A stretch of 64,000 nucleotides of DNA, taken from Candidatus Bipolaricaulota bacterium. Lineage in GTDB: Bacteria > Bipolaricaulota > Bipolaricaulia > Bipolaricaulales > Bipolaricaulaceae. A program made the translations under genes and the position numbers. Shown piece by piece: positions 26,008 through 34,728 of the stretch (position 1 is the first letter of the stretch; every line of letters starts with the position of its first letter). The notes beneath the pieces were generated by a model. The model did no database searches, had not been told where the DNA came from, and saw only the letters and a program-made list of their open reading frames with translations. The DNA lies in the NCBI GenBank assembly GCA_025060415.1, contig JANXBT010000003.1, positions 1 to 64,000 on the forward strand, in the 5' to 3' direction.

Positions 26008-26952
26008 TCAAATGAGCGAGAAGAGCCGGCGTTTCTGTCCCAAAAGCCGGTCGATGTGGACCTGCCAGAGCTTGAGGGATTTGTAGAGGGAGGCCACCAG
26101 CCACTCCCGCACGGGGTCGTGCTCCCCAAGGAGGGCGTAGAGGTGGGCCTGGACGGTGTCCTGAGGGGGCTCCCGTTTGAGCCAGCGCACGAGGGCCTGG
26201 AGCACGGCCCACAGCTGTTCCAGCCGCTCCGGGGCCGCCTGGGGGAGCTCGGCCAGCGCCGCCTGGCACACCCGGATGTCCGGGGTCTGGGCCGCGCCGA
26301 GGCCCTGGGCCAGGCGGCGCACGTTCCCAAGGACGTTGTAGGCGCAGGCGCAGCGCAGGAGCTTGGGAAGGGGCGCCTCCTCCCCGTCCAGGAGGCGGCG
26401 GGTGAGGGGGTGGGCAGCGCGCTCGGCCCAGGCCTCCAGCACGGCGTCGGTGGCCACCCAGCCCCGGCCGAAGGCGGTGAGGGCCTCGCCCACGGCCCGC
26501 GCCGCCTCCGCCTTGGCGGGCGTGCGCGCCCCCAGGAGGGGCCCCAGCTCCCGCGCCTCCCGCCCCCCGGCCCAGGCCAGGAACTCCCGGCCCAGGGCGT
26601 GGAGGCGCAGGTGCACGGCCAGGGGCACGTCCCCGCAGCCCCCCAGGCGGGGACCGGGCTTCCCCGCGCCGATCATGGCCATCACCTGCTCCAGGCCGTC
26701 GAAGAACCGATGGGAGCAGGGCTCGAAGCCCCAGCGGGGCATGAGGTCCCGCACGCGCACCGCCCAGCGGGGAAGCCCGAGGGACTCCGCCCGCTCGTTG
26801 AGGTACACGATCTCCTCGTCGAAGGCCTCGCGGCCCTCGACGCCTGGGGCCTCCCACCACTCCAGGATGCGTTTTTCGGCGATGCGCACAAGGCCTCCCG
26901 CGGGAAGTGTTGCGCGAATTACGTTAGGGACAAATCCTTTGCCCAAAGCCAT
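26008..26952 (-). CDS. Hypothetical protein, no family recognised
   Basis: The product is about 314 residues, soluble, and rich in Ala, Leu, Arg and Trp. It has no signal peptide or membrane segment. A distinctive central part includes MPRWGFEPCSHRFFDG and MIGAGKPGPRLGGCGDVPLAVH. The C-terminal half looks helical and ends QVHIDRLLGQKRRLFSLI. Codon usage is that of a real gene. The first 20 or so codons are noticeably less GC-rich than the rest. The start is ATG 26952 or a nearby TTG, because a -10-like TAGAAT overlaps the ATG. It is divergent from the MFS gene. Confidence 0.65.
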   Translation of the reverse strand: MALGKGFVPNVIRATLPAGGLVRIAEKRILEWWEAPGVEGREAFDEEIVYLNERAESLGLPRWAVRVRDLMPRWGFEPCSHRFFDGLEQVMAMIGAGKPGPRLGGCGDVPLAVHLRLHALGREFLAWAGGREARELGPLLGARTPAKAEAARAVGEALTAFGRGWVATDAVLEAWAERAAHPLTRRLLDGEEAPLPKLLRCACAYNVLGNVRRLAQGLGAAQTPDIRVCQAALAELPQAAPERLEQLWAVLQALVRWLKREPPQDTVQAHLYALLGEHDPVREWLVASLYKSLKLWQVHIDRLLGQKRRLFSLI

Positions 26953-26999
26953 TCTACTTCCCCGCCCCGGGGCGGACAAAAGCGGGTAGACTTGCGGCC

Positions 27000-28172
27000 G
27001 TGCCCGGGTTCTGGCCGCTGTTTTTGGCCGTGGCCGTGGCCCTCCTGGGGCTGGGCGTGATCTCCCCCATCCTCCCCCTCTACGTGCGCACGTTCGGGGC
27101 CAGCGGGCTGGAGGTGGGGCTGGTGTTCGCGGCGTTCGCCGCGGCCCGGTTCCTGGGCGGCCCCCTCTTCGGCCGCCTCTCCGACCGCTGGGCCCGCAAA
27201 CCCCTCATCCTCACCGGGCTCGGCCTCTACGCCCTCGTGTCCCTGGCCTACACCCTGGCCCAGTCCCTTTGGCAGCTGGGCCTCCTGCGCCTGGTGCAGG
27301 GCCTGGCCTCCACCCTCGTCACGCCCCAGGCCCAGGCCTACGTGGCCGAGCGCACCCCGCCCGGACGGGAAGGCCGGACCCTCAACCTCTTCTACACCGC
27401 CCAGTTCCTGGGCATGGGCCTGGGCCCCCTTCTAGGCGGGAGCTTGGCCGAGCACTTCGGCCTCACCGCCCCCTTTTACGCCATGGGCCTCCTCACCGCC
27501 GTGGCCCTTTGGGCCGTGCTTTTCCTGGTCCCCATGGAGGGGCGGCCCCCGGCGGAGCGCGCAAAGGCTCGGCCGCCCTGGCGGGCGGTCCTGGCCCGGC
27601 GGGAGCTGTGGGCCATCGTGGCCTACATGGGCACGCGCGGCTTCTGGCGCCAGGCCTTCAACGCCTTCTTCCCCCTCCTCGCCGCCGAAAAGGGCCTGAG
27701 CGAGACGATGATCGGCACGGTCCTCACCCTCTATTTCGTGGGGGAGAGCGCCTTCCAGATCCCCGCGGGGTACCTGGCGGACCTCCTGCCCCACCGGCCC
27801 CAGGTCCTCCTGGGCGGGATGCTCGCCACCGTGCCCCTGTTCTTCGTGCCCCTCGTGTCCGCGCCCTGGGCCTTGGCCCTCCTGGCGCTGCTCATGGGCG
27901 CGGCCAGCGCCCTGGGGCGGGGCTCCATCATCGTGGTGCGCACCCAGCTGGGCCGCACGCACGGGATGGGCACGGTCACGGGCGTGCAGGACGCGGCCTT
28001 CGCCTCCGGACAATCCCTGGGGCCGACCCTCGCCGGGGTGGCCCACGCCCTGGCCGGCCCCGCCGCCCCCCTGTTTTTGAGCGGCGGCCTGGGCCTGCTC
28101 GGCGCCCTCCTCGCCGGCCTCCTGGTAGCCCCTCTCCCCACGGAACCCGAGGCCCGCGCGCGGTGTAACTAG
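27000..28172 (+). CDS. MFS transporter (drug-exporter-like)
   Basis: The 390-residue protein has 12 hydrophobic segments. The loop motif GRLSDRWARKPLIL between helices 2 and 3 and GMGLGPLLGGSLAEHFG in helix 5 (motif C) are typical of proton-driven exporters. The start is GTG 27000, 7 bases after a -10 TAGACT (26987-26992), so leaderless. The substrate is unknown. Confidence 0.9.
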   Translation: MPGFWPLFLAVAVALLGLGVISPILPLYVRTFGASGLEVGLVFAAFAAARFLGGPLFGRLSDRWARKPLILTGLGLYALVSLAYTLAQSLWQLGLLRLVQGLASTLVTPQAQAYVAERTPPGREGRTLNLFYTAQFLGMGLGPLLGGSLAEHFGLTAPFYAMGLLTAVALWAVLFLVPMEGRPPAERAKARPPWRAVLARRELWAIVAYMGTRGFWRQAFNAFFPLLAAEKGLSETMIGTVLTLYFVGESAFQIPAGYLADLLPHRPQVLLGGMLATVPLFFVPLVSAPWALALLALLMGAASALGRGSIIVVRTQLGRTHGMGTVTGVQDAAFASGQSLGPTLAGVAHALAGPAAPLFLSGGLGLLGALLAGLLVAPLPTEPEARARCN

Positions 28173-28191
28173 GGGCGGAGGTGACCCCAAG

Positions 28192-28956
28192 ATGCGCAGG
28201 GCGCTCGTGGCGCTGGTTTTGGCCGGCGCGGGCCTGGCCTGGGCCCAGGAACCCTCCCCCTTGGGCCTCGTCCCCCAGCCCGTCCCCGGCCTCACCGTGG
28301 CCATCTGGACGGAAAAGCCCCACTATTACCTGGGCGAGACGGCCCGCTTTTTCGTGTACCTGTCCCAGCCCGCCTACCTTTACGTGTTCGACATCGAGCC
28401 CACCGGCCTTGTGCGCCTCATCTTCCCCAACCCCTACTCGCCCAACCCCTGGAAGCCCGCGGGCACCCACGTCTTCCCGGACGGGGACTATGTGTTCCGC
28501 GTGGCCCCGCCGGCGGGGCGGGAGAGCCTGCAGGCCCTCGCCTGCCGGCAGCCCTTGCCCCTCGCCCCGGGCACGGAGGCCGACCCCTTCCCCCTCCTTG
28601 GGCCGGATCCGCAGGCGGGGCGGGCGCGGGTCCTGGGGCTCGTCCCCGATCCGTCCTGCGGGTGCTGCGCCACCGCCTGGACGAGCTTCCAGATCCTGTT
28701 GGGGCATGCGGTGGCGCCGTGCTGTCCGGCGCCGTGCCCGCCGGTGCCCTGCCCGCCCTGCTGGGTGGGGCCCTGCCCCCCTTGCCTCGGCGCGGTGGTC
28801 CTCTGCCCCGGCATGTGCTGGCACTACAACCCCGCCACGGGGAGCTGGCAGGTGGTGATCGGCGAGGGGTGTCCGGGGCCGGGCTGGTGCTGGTGCCTGG
28901 GGCCGGACGGCCAGTGGCGGCTCCAGCTCCGCCTCTGCTTCGGGGATTGTCCTTGA
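28192..28956 (+). CDS. Secreted DUF4384-like protein with a cysteine-rich tail
   Basis: The 254-residue protein has a clear signal peptide (MRRALVALVLAGAGLAWAQE). A domain resembling DUF4384 follows: LTVAIWTEKPHYYLGETARF, then AYLYVFDIEPTGLVRLIFPN. The last 95 or so residues hold 17 cysteines, many in CPxC or CC pairs such as CCPAPCPPVPCPPC. A bare cluster like this outside the membrane suggests disulfides or metal binding. The MFS gene ends 19 bases upstream on the same strand. The N-terminal call is moderate and the tail has no match I know. Confidence 0.75.
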   Translation: MRRALVALVLAGAGLAWAQEPSPLGLVPQPVPGLTVAIWTEKPHYYLGETARFFVYLSQPAYLYVFDIEPTGLVRLIFPNPYSPNPWKPAGTHVFPDGDYVFRVAPPAGRESLQALACRQPLPLAPGTEADPFPLLGPDPQAGRARVLGLVPDPSCGCCATAWTSFQILLGHAVAPCCPAPCPPVPCPPCWVGPCPPCLGAVVLCPGMCWHYNPATGSWQVVIGEGCPGPGWCWCLGPDGQWRLQLRLCFGDCP

Positions 28957-28986
28957 GGGGCGCAAGGGCCCGCGGGTGGGCCTCCC

Positions 28987-29442
28987 TCAGCCCTCACAGG
29001 CCCGCTTGAGGACTACCAGGGAGGCCCACCACCCTCCCACGAGGTACCGGTCCACCGCGGGGACGAGCACGTGGCCCTCCGTGCGGGCGAGGTGCAGGAG
29101 GAGGAGCCAGCGGGCGGGGTGGATCTGGACCCGCTGGAGGAGCAGGCCGGGCTGGCGCACGGCCTGGGGCGCAAAGGGCGGGATCTCCTCCACGGGCTCG
29201 AGCTGGGCGCCCACCACGCGCCGAAGGTCGGGCGGGCTGGGGAGGGAGGTGGTGGCGCGCAGCAGGGCCTCCAGGAGTTCGGGCAGGGCGTCGGCGCCGA
29301 AGTCCGGGCCCACGCTCCAGGAGAGCCACCAGGGTGGGCCTTCCCGGCCGGGCGCGATGCGCAAAAACGCCGGAGGGCTATAGGGCGGCAGGGCCCGCAC
29401 CGCCTCCCACCGCCGCCTCCCCTCCCGAACCCAGAGGGCCAT
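28987..29442 (-). CDS. Hypothetical protein in the mrfBA-like operon
   Basis: The 151-residue protein is not one I recognise. It has Trp-rich segments (PPWWLSWSVGPDFGAD and VGGWWASLVVL) and no clear signal peptide. Its start lies 65 bases inside the end of the mrfA-like gene, so it is co-translated with the helicase and may serve the same repair system. Confidence 0.65.
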   Translation of the reverse strand: MALWVREGRRRWEAVRALPPYSPPAFLRIAPGREGPPWWLSWSVGPDFGADALPELLEALLRATTSLPSPPDLRRVVGAQLEPVEEIPPFAPQAVRQPGLLLQRVQIHPARWLLLLHLARTEGHVLVPAVDRYLVGGWWASLVVLKRACEG

Positions 29443-31624
29443 GGTGCTTCAACCAACGCTCCAGGATATCCCGGGCGCCGGCCTTGTCCATGGGCCGGTT
29501 TCCGCTTCCGCAGCGCGCGGAAAGCACGCACCGCGGACAACCTTCCTTGCAAGGGCAGCGGCTCAGGTGCTCGGCCGTACGGCGCACCCACTCCTCGGCC
29601 CGGGAAAGCAGGGCCCGGCTTATCCCAATCCCGTCCGGGAACCCGTCGTAAATGAGGATCGTGGGCCGCCCGGTGTCGGGATGAACCGGGGCAGAGACGC
29701 CGCCCACGTCTTTGGCGCTTGTGCCCACCAGGAGGGGCACCAAGGCCACGAGGGCGTGCTCCGCGCCGTGCAAGGCCCCCGGGTCCTCCCAAGGCGTGGG
29801 CCACACCAGCCAGATCCCCTCCGTTTGGAACTCCACGGGCGGCAGCTGGAGGGGGCGCACGTCCACCAGGCGCCCGCGGTGGAGGACCTTGTAGGCCCGC
29901 ACCTCCTCCCGCACCTCCACCGTTCCGAACCCTAGCCCGTCCCGTTGCACCTCGGGGCGAAGGATCCGCACCGTCTCCGCAATCACGGCCCGGGTGGTGT
30001 AGTCCTCCGGGCACTCCTCGAGCTCGGCGTAGCCCTGGGCCAGGTCCAGGGTGCGCACGCGGAAGGGCTGGCCCTGGTGGAGGAGGACGGCGCCGGGGAA
30101 GGCCTCGCGCCGGGCGCGCACCTCGTCCCACACCTCCAGGGTTTGCCCCCGCCAGAGGAGCCGCACCTGGCGGGCGGAGAGGGCCTCGAGGGGGGCTTGG
30201 TCCACGGCGCGGGTGCGCCCCGCGTACACCAGGCCCGCGGGGGTCCGGGCCAGCGGCCCGTCCCGCAGGAGGGCGGCGAGCTCCTCCTCGGCCACCCCCA
30301 GCGGGCCCAGCTCCTCCGGACGGAGGGGGAGCTCGGCGGCCGCGCACACCAGGTGCCGGAACAGAAGCCCCCGGTGGCGGGGGTTGAGCACGGGGAGTTC
30401 CACCGGGCCGAACACGAGCTCCTCCGGGTGGTAGAGGAAGTAGTAGTCCAGGGGGTCCTCCTCGGGGACGTACACGAGGAGGGCGGGGCGGCCGGCCCGC
30501 CCGGCCCGGCCCGCCTGCTGCCGCGCCGAGGCCAACGAGCCCGGATAGCCCACCAGGACCACCGCGTCCAGGCCGCCGATGTCCACCCCCAGCTCCAGGG
30601 CGCAGGTGGAGACCACCAGCCGCAGGGTTCCCGCGCGCAGGCCGGCCTCCAGGGCCCGCCGCTCCTCGGGGAGGTAGCCGGCCCGGTAGGCGGCGATCCG
30701 CTCCCCGAGGTGGGGGGCGGCCGCGCGCACCGCCGCGCTCAGGGCCTCCGCCCGGCGGCGCGAGGGCACAAACACCAGGGTCTGCAGCCCCTGCTCCAGG
30801 AGGAAGCCGCACAGGCGCAGGACCTGGGCGAAGGGGGGGTCCTGGGGGGCGCGGTCGGGGTCCCAAAACCACCAGGTGCGGGGCCCCTGGGGCGATCCGT
30901 CCGCGGTGATGGGATGGGCTTCCCGCCCGAGGAGGGCCCGGGCCAGGCCCGCGGGGTCGCCGCAGGTGGCGGAGGCCAGCACGAAGAGGGGCTGGGCGCC
31001 GTAGCGCCGGAGGATCCGCTGCAGGCGCCAAAGGAGGAGGGCCACCCCGGAGCCGAACGCGCCCTGGTACCAGTGGGCCTCGTCCAAGACCACGTACCGC
31101 AGGCGCGCCAGGAACGGCGCCCAAAGGTGGTGCCACTCCAGGTACTGGTGGAGGGCGTAGGGGTTGGTGAGGAGGATGCGGGCCCGTCCCCGCAGCTTGG
31201 GGCGCACGTGGGCCGGCGTGTCCCCGTCGTAAATCCCTACCACCTCCACCCCCAAACACGCCCCGATCTCCCGCCACTGGCGCAGCTGGTCCTGGGCCAG
31301 GGCCTTCAGGGGGTAAAGGAGGAGGGCGGTGGCCGTGGGGTCCTCGGCCAGGTGGGCTAGCACAGGGAGGGCCATGGCCAGGGTTTTGCCCGAGGAGGGC
31401 CCGGTGGCGAGGATCACATCCTTTCCGGAAAGGATGGCCTCCATGGCCTCCGCCTGGTGGCGGAAGAGGCGGAGGCCGCGGGCCTCCAGCCAGGCCCGCG
31501 CGGGCTGCGGGAGCCCGGCCGGCGGGGGTGCGTACACCCCGGGCCGGGGCGGCACCTCCACCGCCCGCCCCACCTGCCCCCGGTACCACCCCTCCCGCTC
31601 AAGCCGCGTAAGGAGTTCGCGCAT
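29378..31624 (-). CDS. mrfA: DUF1998 superfamily 2 helicase, MrfA/YprA-like
   Basis: The 748-residue DNA helicase has a Walker A ATGPSSGKTLA near residue 74, DEAH in VVLDEAHWYQG, SAT in LASATCGDP, and motif VI as QQAGRAGRAGRP. The C-terminus carries the four-cysteine DUF1998/MZB cluster CPCKEGCPRC near residue 697. Bacillus MrfA (YprA) works with the exonuclease MrfB in repair of mitomycin-induced DNA damage. Here the mrfB-like gene lies directly upstream with a 26-base overlap, which supports the assignment. Confidence 0.88.
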   Translation of the reverse strand: MRELLTRLEREGWYRGQVGRAVEVPPRPGVYAPPPAGLPQPARAWLEARGLRLFRHQAEAMEAILSGKDVILATGPSSGKTLAMALPVLAHLAEDPTATALLLYPLKALAQDQLRQWREIGACLGVEVVGIYDGDTPAHVRPKLRGRARILLTNPYALHQYLEWHHLWAPFLARLRYVVLDEAHWYQGAFGSGVALLLWRLQRILRRYGAQPLFVLASATCGDPAGLARALLGREAHPITADGSPQGPRTWWFWDPDRAPQDPPFAQVLRLCGFLLEQGLQTLVFVPSRRRAEALSAAVRAAAPHLGERIAAYRAGYLPEERRALEAGLRAGTLRLVVSTCALELGVDIGGLDAVVLVGYPGSLASARQQAGRAGRAGRPALLVYVPEEDPLDYYFLYHPEELVFGPVELPVLNPRHRGLLFRHLVCAAAELPLRPEELGPLGVAEEELAALLRDGPLARTPAGLVYAGRTRAVDQAPLEALSARQVRLLWRGQTLEVWDEVRARREAFPGAVLLHQGQPFRVRTLDLAQGYAELEECPEDYTTRAVIAETVRILRPEVQRDGLGFGTVEVREEVRAYKVLHRGRLVDVRPLQLPPVEFQTEGIWLVWPTPWEDPGALHGAEHALVALVPLLVGTSAKDVGGVSAPVHPDTGRPTILIYDGFPDGIGISRALLSRAEEWVRRTAEHLSRCPCKEGCPRCVLSARCGSGNRPMDKAGARDILERWLKHHGPLGSGGEAAVGGGAGPAAL

Positions 31625-32516
31625 GCTCCTCCCAAAGGCGGCCCAAAAGCAGGGCCACGCTCACCACGTCCTCCCGGTTGTGGGCGAGGATGGGCAGGAG
31701 GTACCGGGGTTGGCGCGTGCGCAAAAAGGCCTCGTAGTAGAGGGGCACGAGCGCGCTGGGGATGTCCAGGGCCCGGGTGCGCCCCAGGACCCGTCGCTCC
31801 ACGCCGCTCAGGGAGCAGTCGCCCAGGGCCGGGGCCCAGAGGCGCCGGGCGAAAAAGAGGAGGTCCAGGTGGGCGGGCTCGGGGAGGTCGCCCAGGCCGT
31901 AGTAGGCCAGGCGGGCGCGGAGCTGCCGCCAGTCGTGGGCCTTGCTGTTGTAGCCCACCACCACGGGCCGGTCCGGGAGCTCCGCCAGGGTCTGGGCGAG
32001 CACGGCCATCTCCTCCGCCAGGTCCCGCGCCAGGAATTGGCGCACCACGAGCCGGCCCCCCGCCAGCCGGCCCACCCCCACCAGGAACACCGGGAGGGTG
32101 GACAGGCCCAGGGACTCCAGGTCCAAGAAAACCAGCTCCTGCTCCGCGGCCAGCGCGGACAGCCAAAGGAGGAGGGGGTGGGAGGCGGAATACCCGCGGG
32201 CGAGGCCCTGGGCGAGGCGGGGCAGGTCGCGCCGGGCCAGGGCCTCCGCCCACGGCGCGGCGTCCCGGCCGAACCGGGGGTGGCGGGCGAGCTCAAACAG
32301 GGTGTAGCCGCGGGCGCGGAGAAGGGCCTCCCGCACCGGGCCGATCCCGTAGACCAGGCCCAGGGCCTGGGCGAGGCGGGCCTGGGCCTCCTCGGGGTCG
32401 GGCCGGCTCAGGGCCAAGGGGAACTCCGCCTCCACCAGGAGGCAGGGGCCATGGGGCGTGGCAAGGGTCTTCCCGCCCAGGTCCTCCAGGGTTCGCGCGC
32501 CCCAATCCCAGGCCAT
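31599..32516 (-). CDS. mrfB: DEDDh-type exonuclease, MrfB/YprB-like
   Basis: The 305-residue protein has an RNase H-fold exonuclease domain at residues 125-305. It has D132 and E134 in FLDLESLGL, the VVVGYNSKAHDWRQL segment, and the late H-N-x-x-D in HNREDV. It matches YprB/MrfB, partner of the MrfA helicase. I start it at ATG 32516 (MAWDWGARTL), 6 bases after a perfect -10 TATAAT, so the mRNA would be leaderless. It is the first gene of a three-gene overlapping operon. Confidence 0.85.
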   Translation of the reverse strand: MAWDWGARTLEDLGGKTLATPHGPCLLVEAEFPLALSRPDPEEAQARLAQALGLVYGIGPVREALLRARGYTLFELARHPRFGRDAAPWAEALARRDLPRLAQGLARGYSASHPLLLWLSALAAEQELVFLDLESLGLSTLPVFLVGVGRLAGGRLVVRQFLARDLAEEMAVLAQTLAELPDRPVVVGYNSKAHDWRQLRARLAYYGLGDLPEPAHLDLLFFARRLWAPALGDCSLSGVERRVLGRTRALDIPSALVPLYYEAFLRTRQPRYLLPILAHNREDVVSVALLLGRLWEEHARTPYAA

Positions 32517-32522
32517 CGCGGG

Positions 32523-32528
32523 ATTATA
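32523..32528 (-). promoter_or_regulatory. -10 element TATAAT of the mrfBA-like operon
   Basis: On the minus strand a perfect TATAAT ends 6 bases before the ATG at 32516. It sits back-to-back with the plus-strand promoter at 32532-32560. Confidence 0.7.
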
Positions 32529-32531
32529 GGC

Positions 32532-32560
32532 TTGAGGAAAGCTGCTGTAATCTGCATAAT
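32532..32560 (+). promoter_or_regulatory. Promoter TTGAGG-17-CATAAT of the NEW3/ABC operon
   Basis: TTGAGG (32532-32537) and CATAAT (32555-32560) are spaced by 17 bases. GGAGGTGG follows at 32573-32580, before the ATG at 32584. Confidence 0.75.
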
Positions 32561-32583
32561 TCCCGGCCTCGCGGAGGTGGGCG

Positions 32584-33813
32584 ATGGGAACGGACCTCAA
32601 ACGGCGGATCCTTGGTCTGCTTTTCCTGCTTGTGGGCGTTGGCGTTGGGGCCCTGGCAGAGCGCTCCTTCATGTTCTACACGGAGTACCCCACCGTGGTC
32701 CTCTCCCCGGATCGGGAGCTCTCCCTGGACGTGATCCTGCGGAACACCGGGGTCTCCTCGGAGACCATCGTTTTGGAGGTGGCGGGCCCGGCGGGCTGGA
32801 ACGCCCGGTTTGAGACGAGCTCCTACCCGGTGATGCAGATCGGGGCGGTCCACCTCCTGGCGGAGGCGGAGAAGCCCACCACGGTGCGGTTCAAGGCCAA
32901 GCCGCCCAGCGGGGCCCGGACCGGCACCTACACCTTCACCCTCACCGCCCGCACGGAGGACGGCAAGCTCAGCCAATCCCTGCCCGTGCGGGTGGTCCTG
33001 CAGGCCACCCCAACCCCCACGGACGCGGAAAAGGAGACCAAGCTCACCCTGTCCGTGAGCTACCCCTCCCTGGAGAACCCGGCGGGGAAGGACTTCACCT
33101 ACGACATCACCATCCGTAACGAGGCCCCCACCGAGCGGGTGGTGAACCTGCGGGGCCAGGTGCCCTTCCTCTGGCGGGCCTACTTCACCCCCCGCTGGCA
33201 GACGGACACCCGCATCACCTCCATCAAGGTCGGGGCCAACTCCGTGGAGACGGTGCGGTTCGTGGTGACCCCGCCGGTGGGGGTGGAGCAGGGGGAGTAC
33301 CCCCTGGTGTTCGTGGCCCAGGCGGACGGGGACACCGCCTCCCTCAGCCTCAAGGCCGTGGTGACCGGGACCTACGACCTGCGGCTGGGCACGGAGTCCG
33401 AGGTGACCGGGCAGGGCGACACCCGCAACATCCGGGCCACCGAGGGCCGCGAGCGCACCTTCACCCTCTACCTTTGGAACGCGGGCACCGCCCCCCTCAC
33501 CCACCTCACGTTCTTCGCCACCAAGCCCGCGGGCTGGGAGGTGACCTTCGTGCCCGAGAGGATCGAGGAGCTCCCGCCCCTCTCCCTGGCCCTGAAGCCG
33601 GAGAAGGTCACGGTGAAGATCAAGCCGGCCGCGCGGGCCATCCCCGGCGACTATCAGGTGAGCCTGGTGGCCTCCGCCACCCAGGACCGGGAGCAGATGG
33701 ACCTCCGGGTCACGGTGGCCGCGGGCATGGGCTGGGGTTGGGTGGGCGTGGGCGTGGTGGTGGTCGTGGTGGCCGGCCTCACCGGGATCTTCGTGCGCCT
33801 GGGCCGGCGCTAG
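32584..33813 (+). CDS. Exported NEW3/Ig-like domain protein anchored by a C-terminal helix
   Basis: The 409-residue protein has an N-terminal membrane or signal segment ([16 protein letters not shown]) and three Ig-like units. Each unit opens with the NEW3/COG1470 pattern ([36 protein letters not shown]). A C-terminal transmembrane helix ([19 protein letters not shown]) and a basic tail follow. Its stop is 2 bases before an ABC ATPase gene, then a permease gene. COG1470 proteins next to ABC-2 exporters are a known arrangement; the shared function is unproven. Confidence 0.85.
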   Translation: MGTDLKRRILGLLFLLVGVGVGALAERSFMFYTEYPTVVLSPDRELSLDVILRNTGVSSETIVLEVAGPAGWNARFETSSYPVMQIGAVHLLAEAEKPTTVRFKAKPPSGARTGTYTFTLTARTEDGKLSQSLPVRVVLQATPTPTDAEKETKLTLSVSYPSLENPAGKDFTYDITIRNEAPTERVVNLRGQVPFLWRAYFTPRWQTDTRITSIKVGANSVETVRFVVTPPVGVEQGEYPLVFVAQADGDTASLSLKAVVTGTYDLRLGTESEVTGQGDTRNIRATEGRERTFTLYLWNAGTAPLTHLTFFATKPAGWEVTFVPERIEELPPLSLALKPEKVTVKIKPAARAIPGDYQVSLVASATQDREQMDLRVTVAAGMGWGWVGVGVVVVVVAGLTGIFVRLGRR

Positions 33814-33815
33814 CC

Positions 33816-34724
33816 ATGATCGTCGAGGCCAAGGGCCTGAAAAAGGAGTACCGCGGGGTGCGGGCCCTGGATGGCCTCGATCTGGCCATCGCGGAGGGCG
33901 AGATCTACGGCCTTCTGGGGCCCAACGGCTCGGGCAAGACCACGACCATCCTCATCCTCCTGGGCCTCACCGAGCCCACCGCGGGCGCGGTGCGGGTCTG
34001 CGGGCACGATCCGGTGCGGGAGCCCCTGGCGGTGAAGCGCCTGGTGGGCTACATGCCCGAGAAGGTCGGCTTTTACGAGGAGCTCTCGGCGGTGGAGAAC
34101 CTGCGGTACATCACCCGCCTGAACGGGATCCCCGAAGGGGAGGCGCGCCGCCGCATCGCCGAGGCCCTGGAGCAGGTGGGCCTGAGGGAGGTGGCCCACC
34201 GGCCGGTGGCCACCTTCTCCCATGGGATGCGCCAGCGCCTGGGCCTGGCGGACGTGCTGGTGAAGCGGCCTAAGCTGGCCATCCTGGACGAGCCCACCTC
34301 CGGGATCGACCCCGAGGGTGCGGCCCAGATCCTGGACCTCATCCGGCGGCTGCGGGACGAGGCGGGGATGACGGTGCTCCTTTCCTCCCACCTGCTGCAC
34401 CAGGTGCAGCGGGTGTGCGACCGGGTGGGCATCCTGCACCGGGGGCGGATGGTGGCCGAGGGGCGGGTGGCCGAGCTCACGGCCTCCGGGGGGTACCTGG
34501 CCCGGGTGGGCCGGGCCAGCCCCCGCCTGCGGGCCCGCCTGGAGGCCGAGGACTGGGCCCTGGCCGTGGAGGAGGTCGGCCCGGGCGAGCTGGCCCTGAC
34601 CCTGGCCGAGGACGGCCGCCCCGCGCTCCTGCGGTTCGTGGCCGAGGAAGGCGGGGTGGTGCTGGAGCTCCGCCCCAAACAGCCCACCCTGGAGGAGATC
34701 TACCTCCGCTACTTCCGGGAGTGA
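33816..34724 (+). CDS. ABC transporter ATP-binding protein
   Basis: The 302-residue ATPase has a Walker [13 protein letters not shown] near residue 35, the signature [15 protein letters not shown], a Walker [14 protein letters not shown], and the switch His in LLSSHLL. The C-terminal 80 residues form the regulatory extension usual in ABC-2 drug, polysaccharide or membrane-protein exporters. I start it at ATG 33816. The permease follows 4 bases downstream. Confidence 0.92.
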   Translation: MIVEAKGLKKEYRGVRALDGLDLAIAEGEIYGLLGPNGSGKTTTILILLGLTEPTAGAVRVCGHDPVREPLAVKRLVGYMPEKVGFYEELSAVENLRYITRLNGIPEGEARRRIAEALEQVGLREVAHRPVATFSHGMRQRLGLADVLVKRPKLAILDEPTSGIDPEGAAQILDLIRRLRDEAGMTVLLSSHLLHQVQRVCDRVGILHRGRMVAEGRVAELTASGGYLARVGRASPRLRARLEAEDWALAVEEVGPGELALTLAEDGRPALLRFVAEEGGVVLELRPKQPTLEEIYLRYFRE

Positions 34725-34728
34725 GCCC

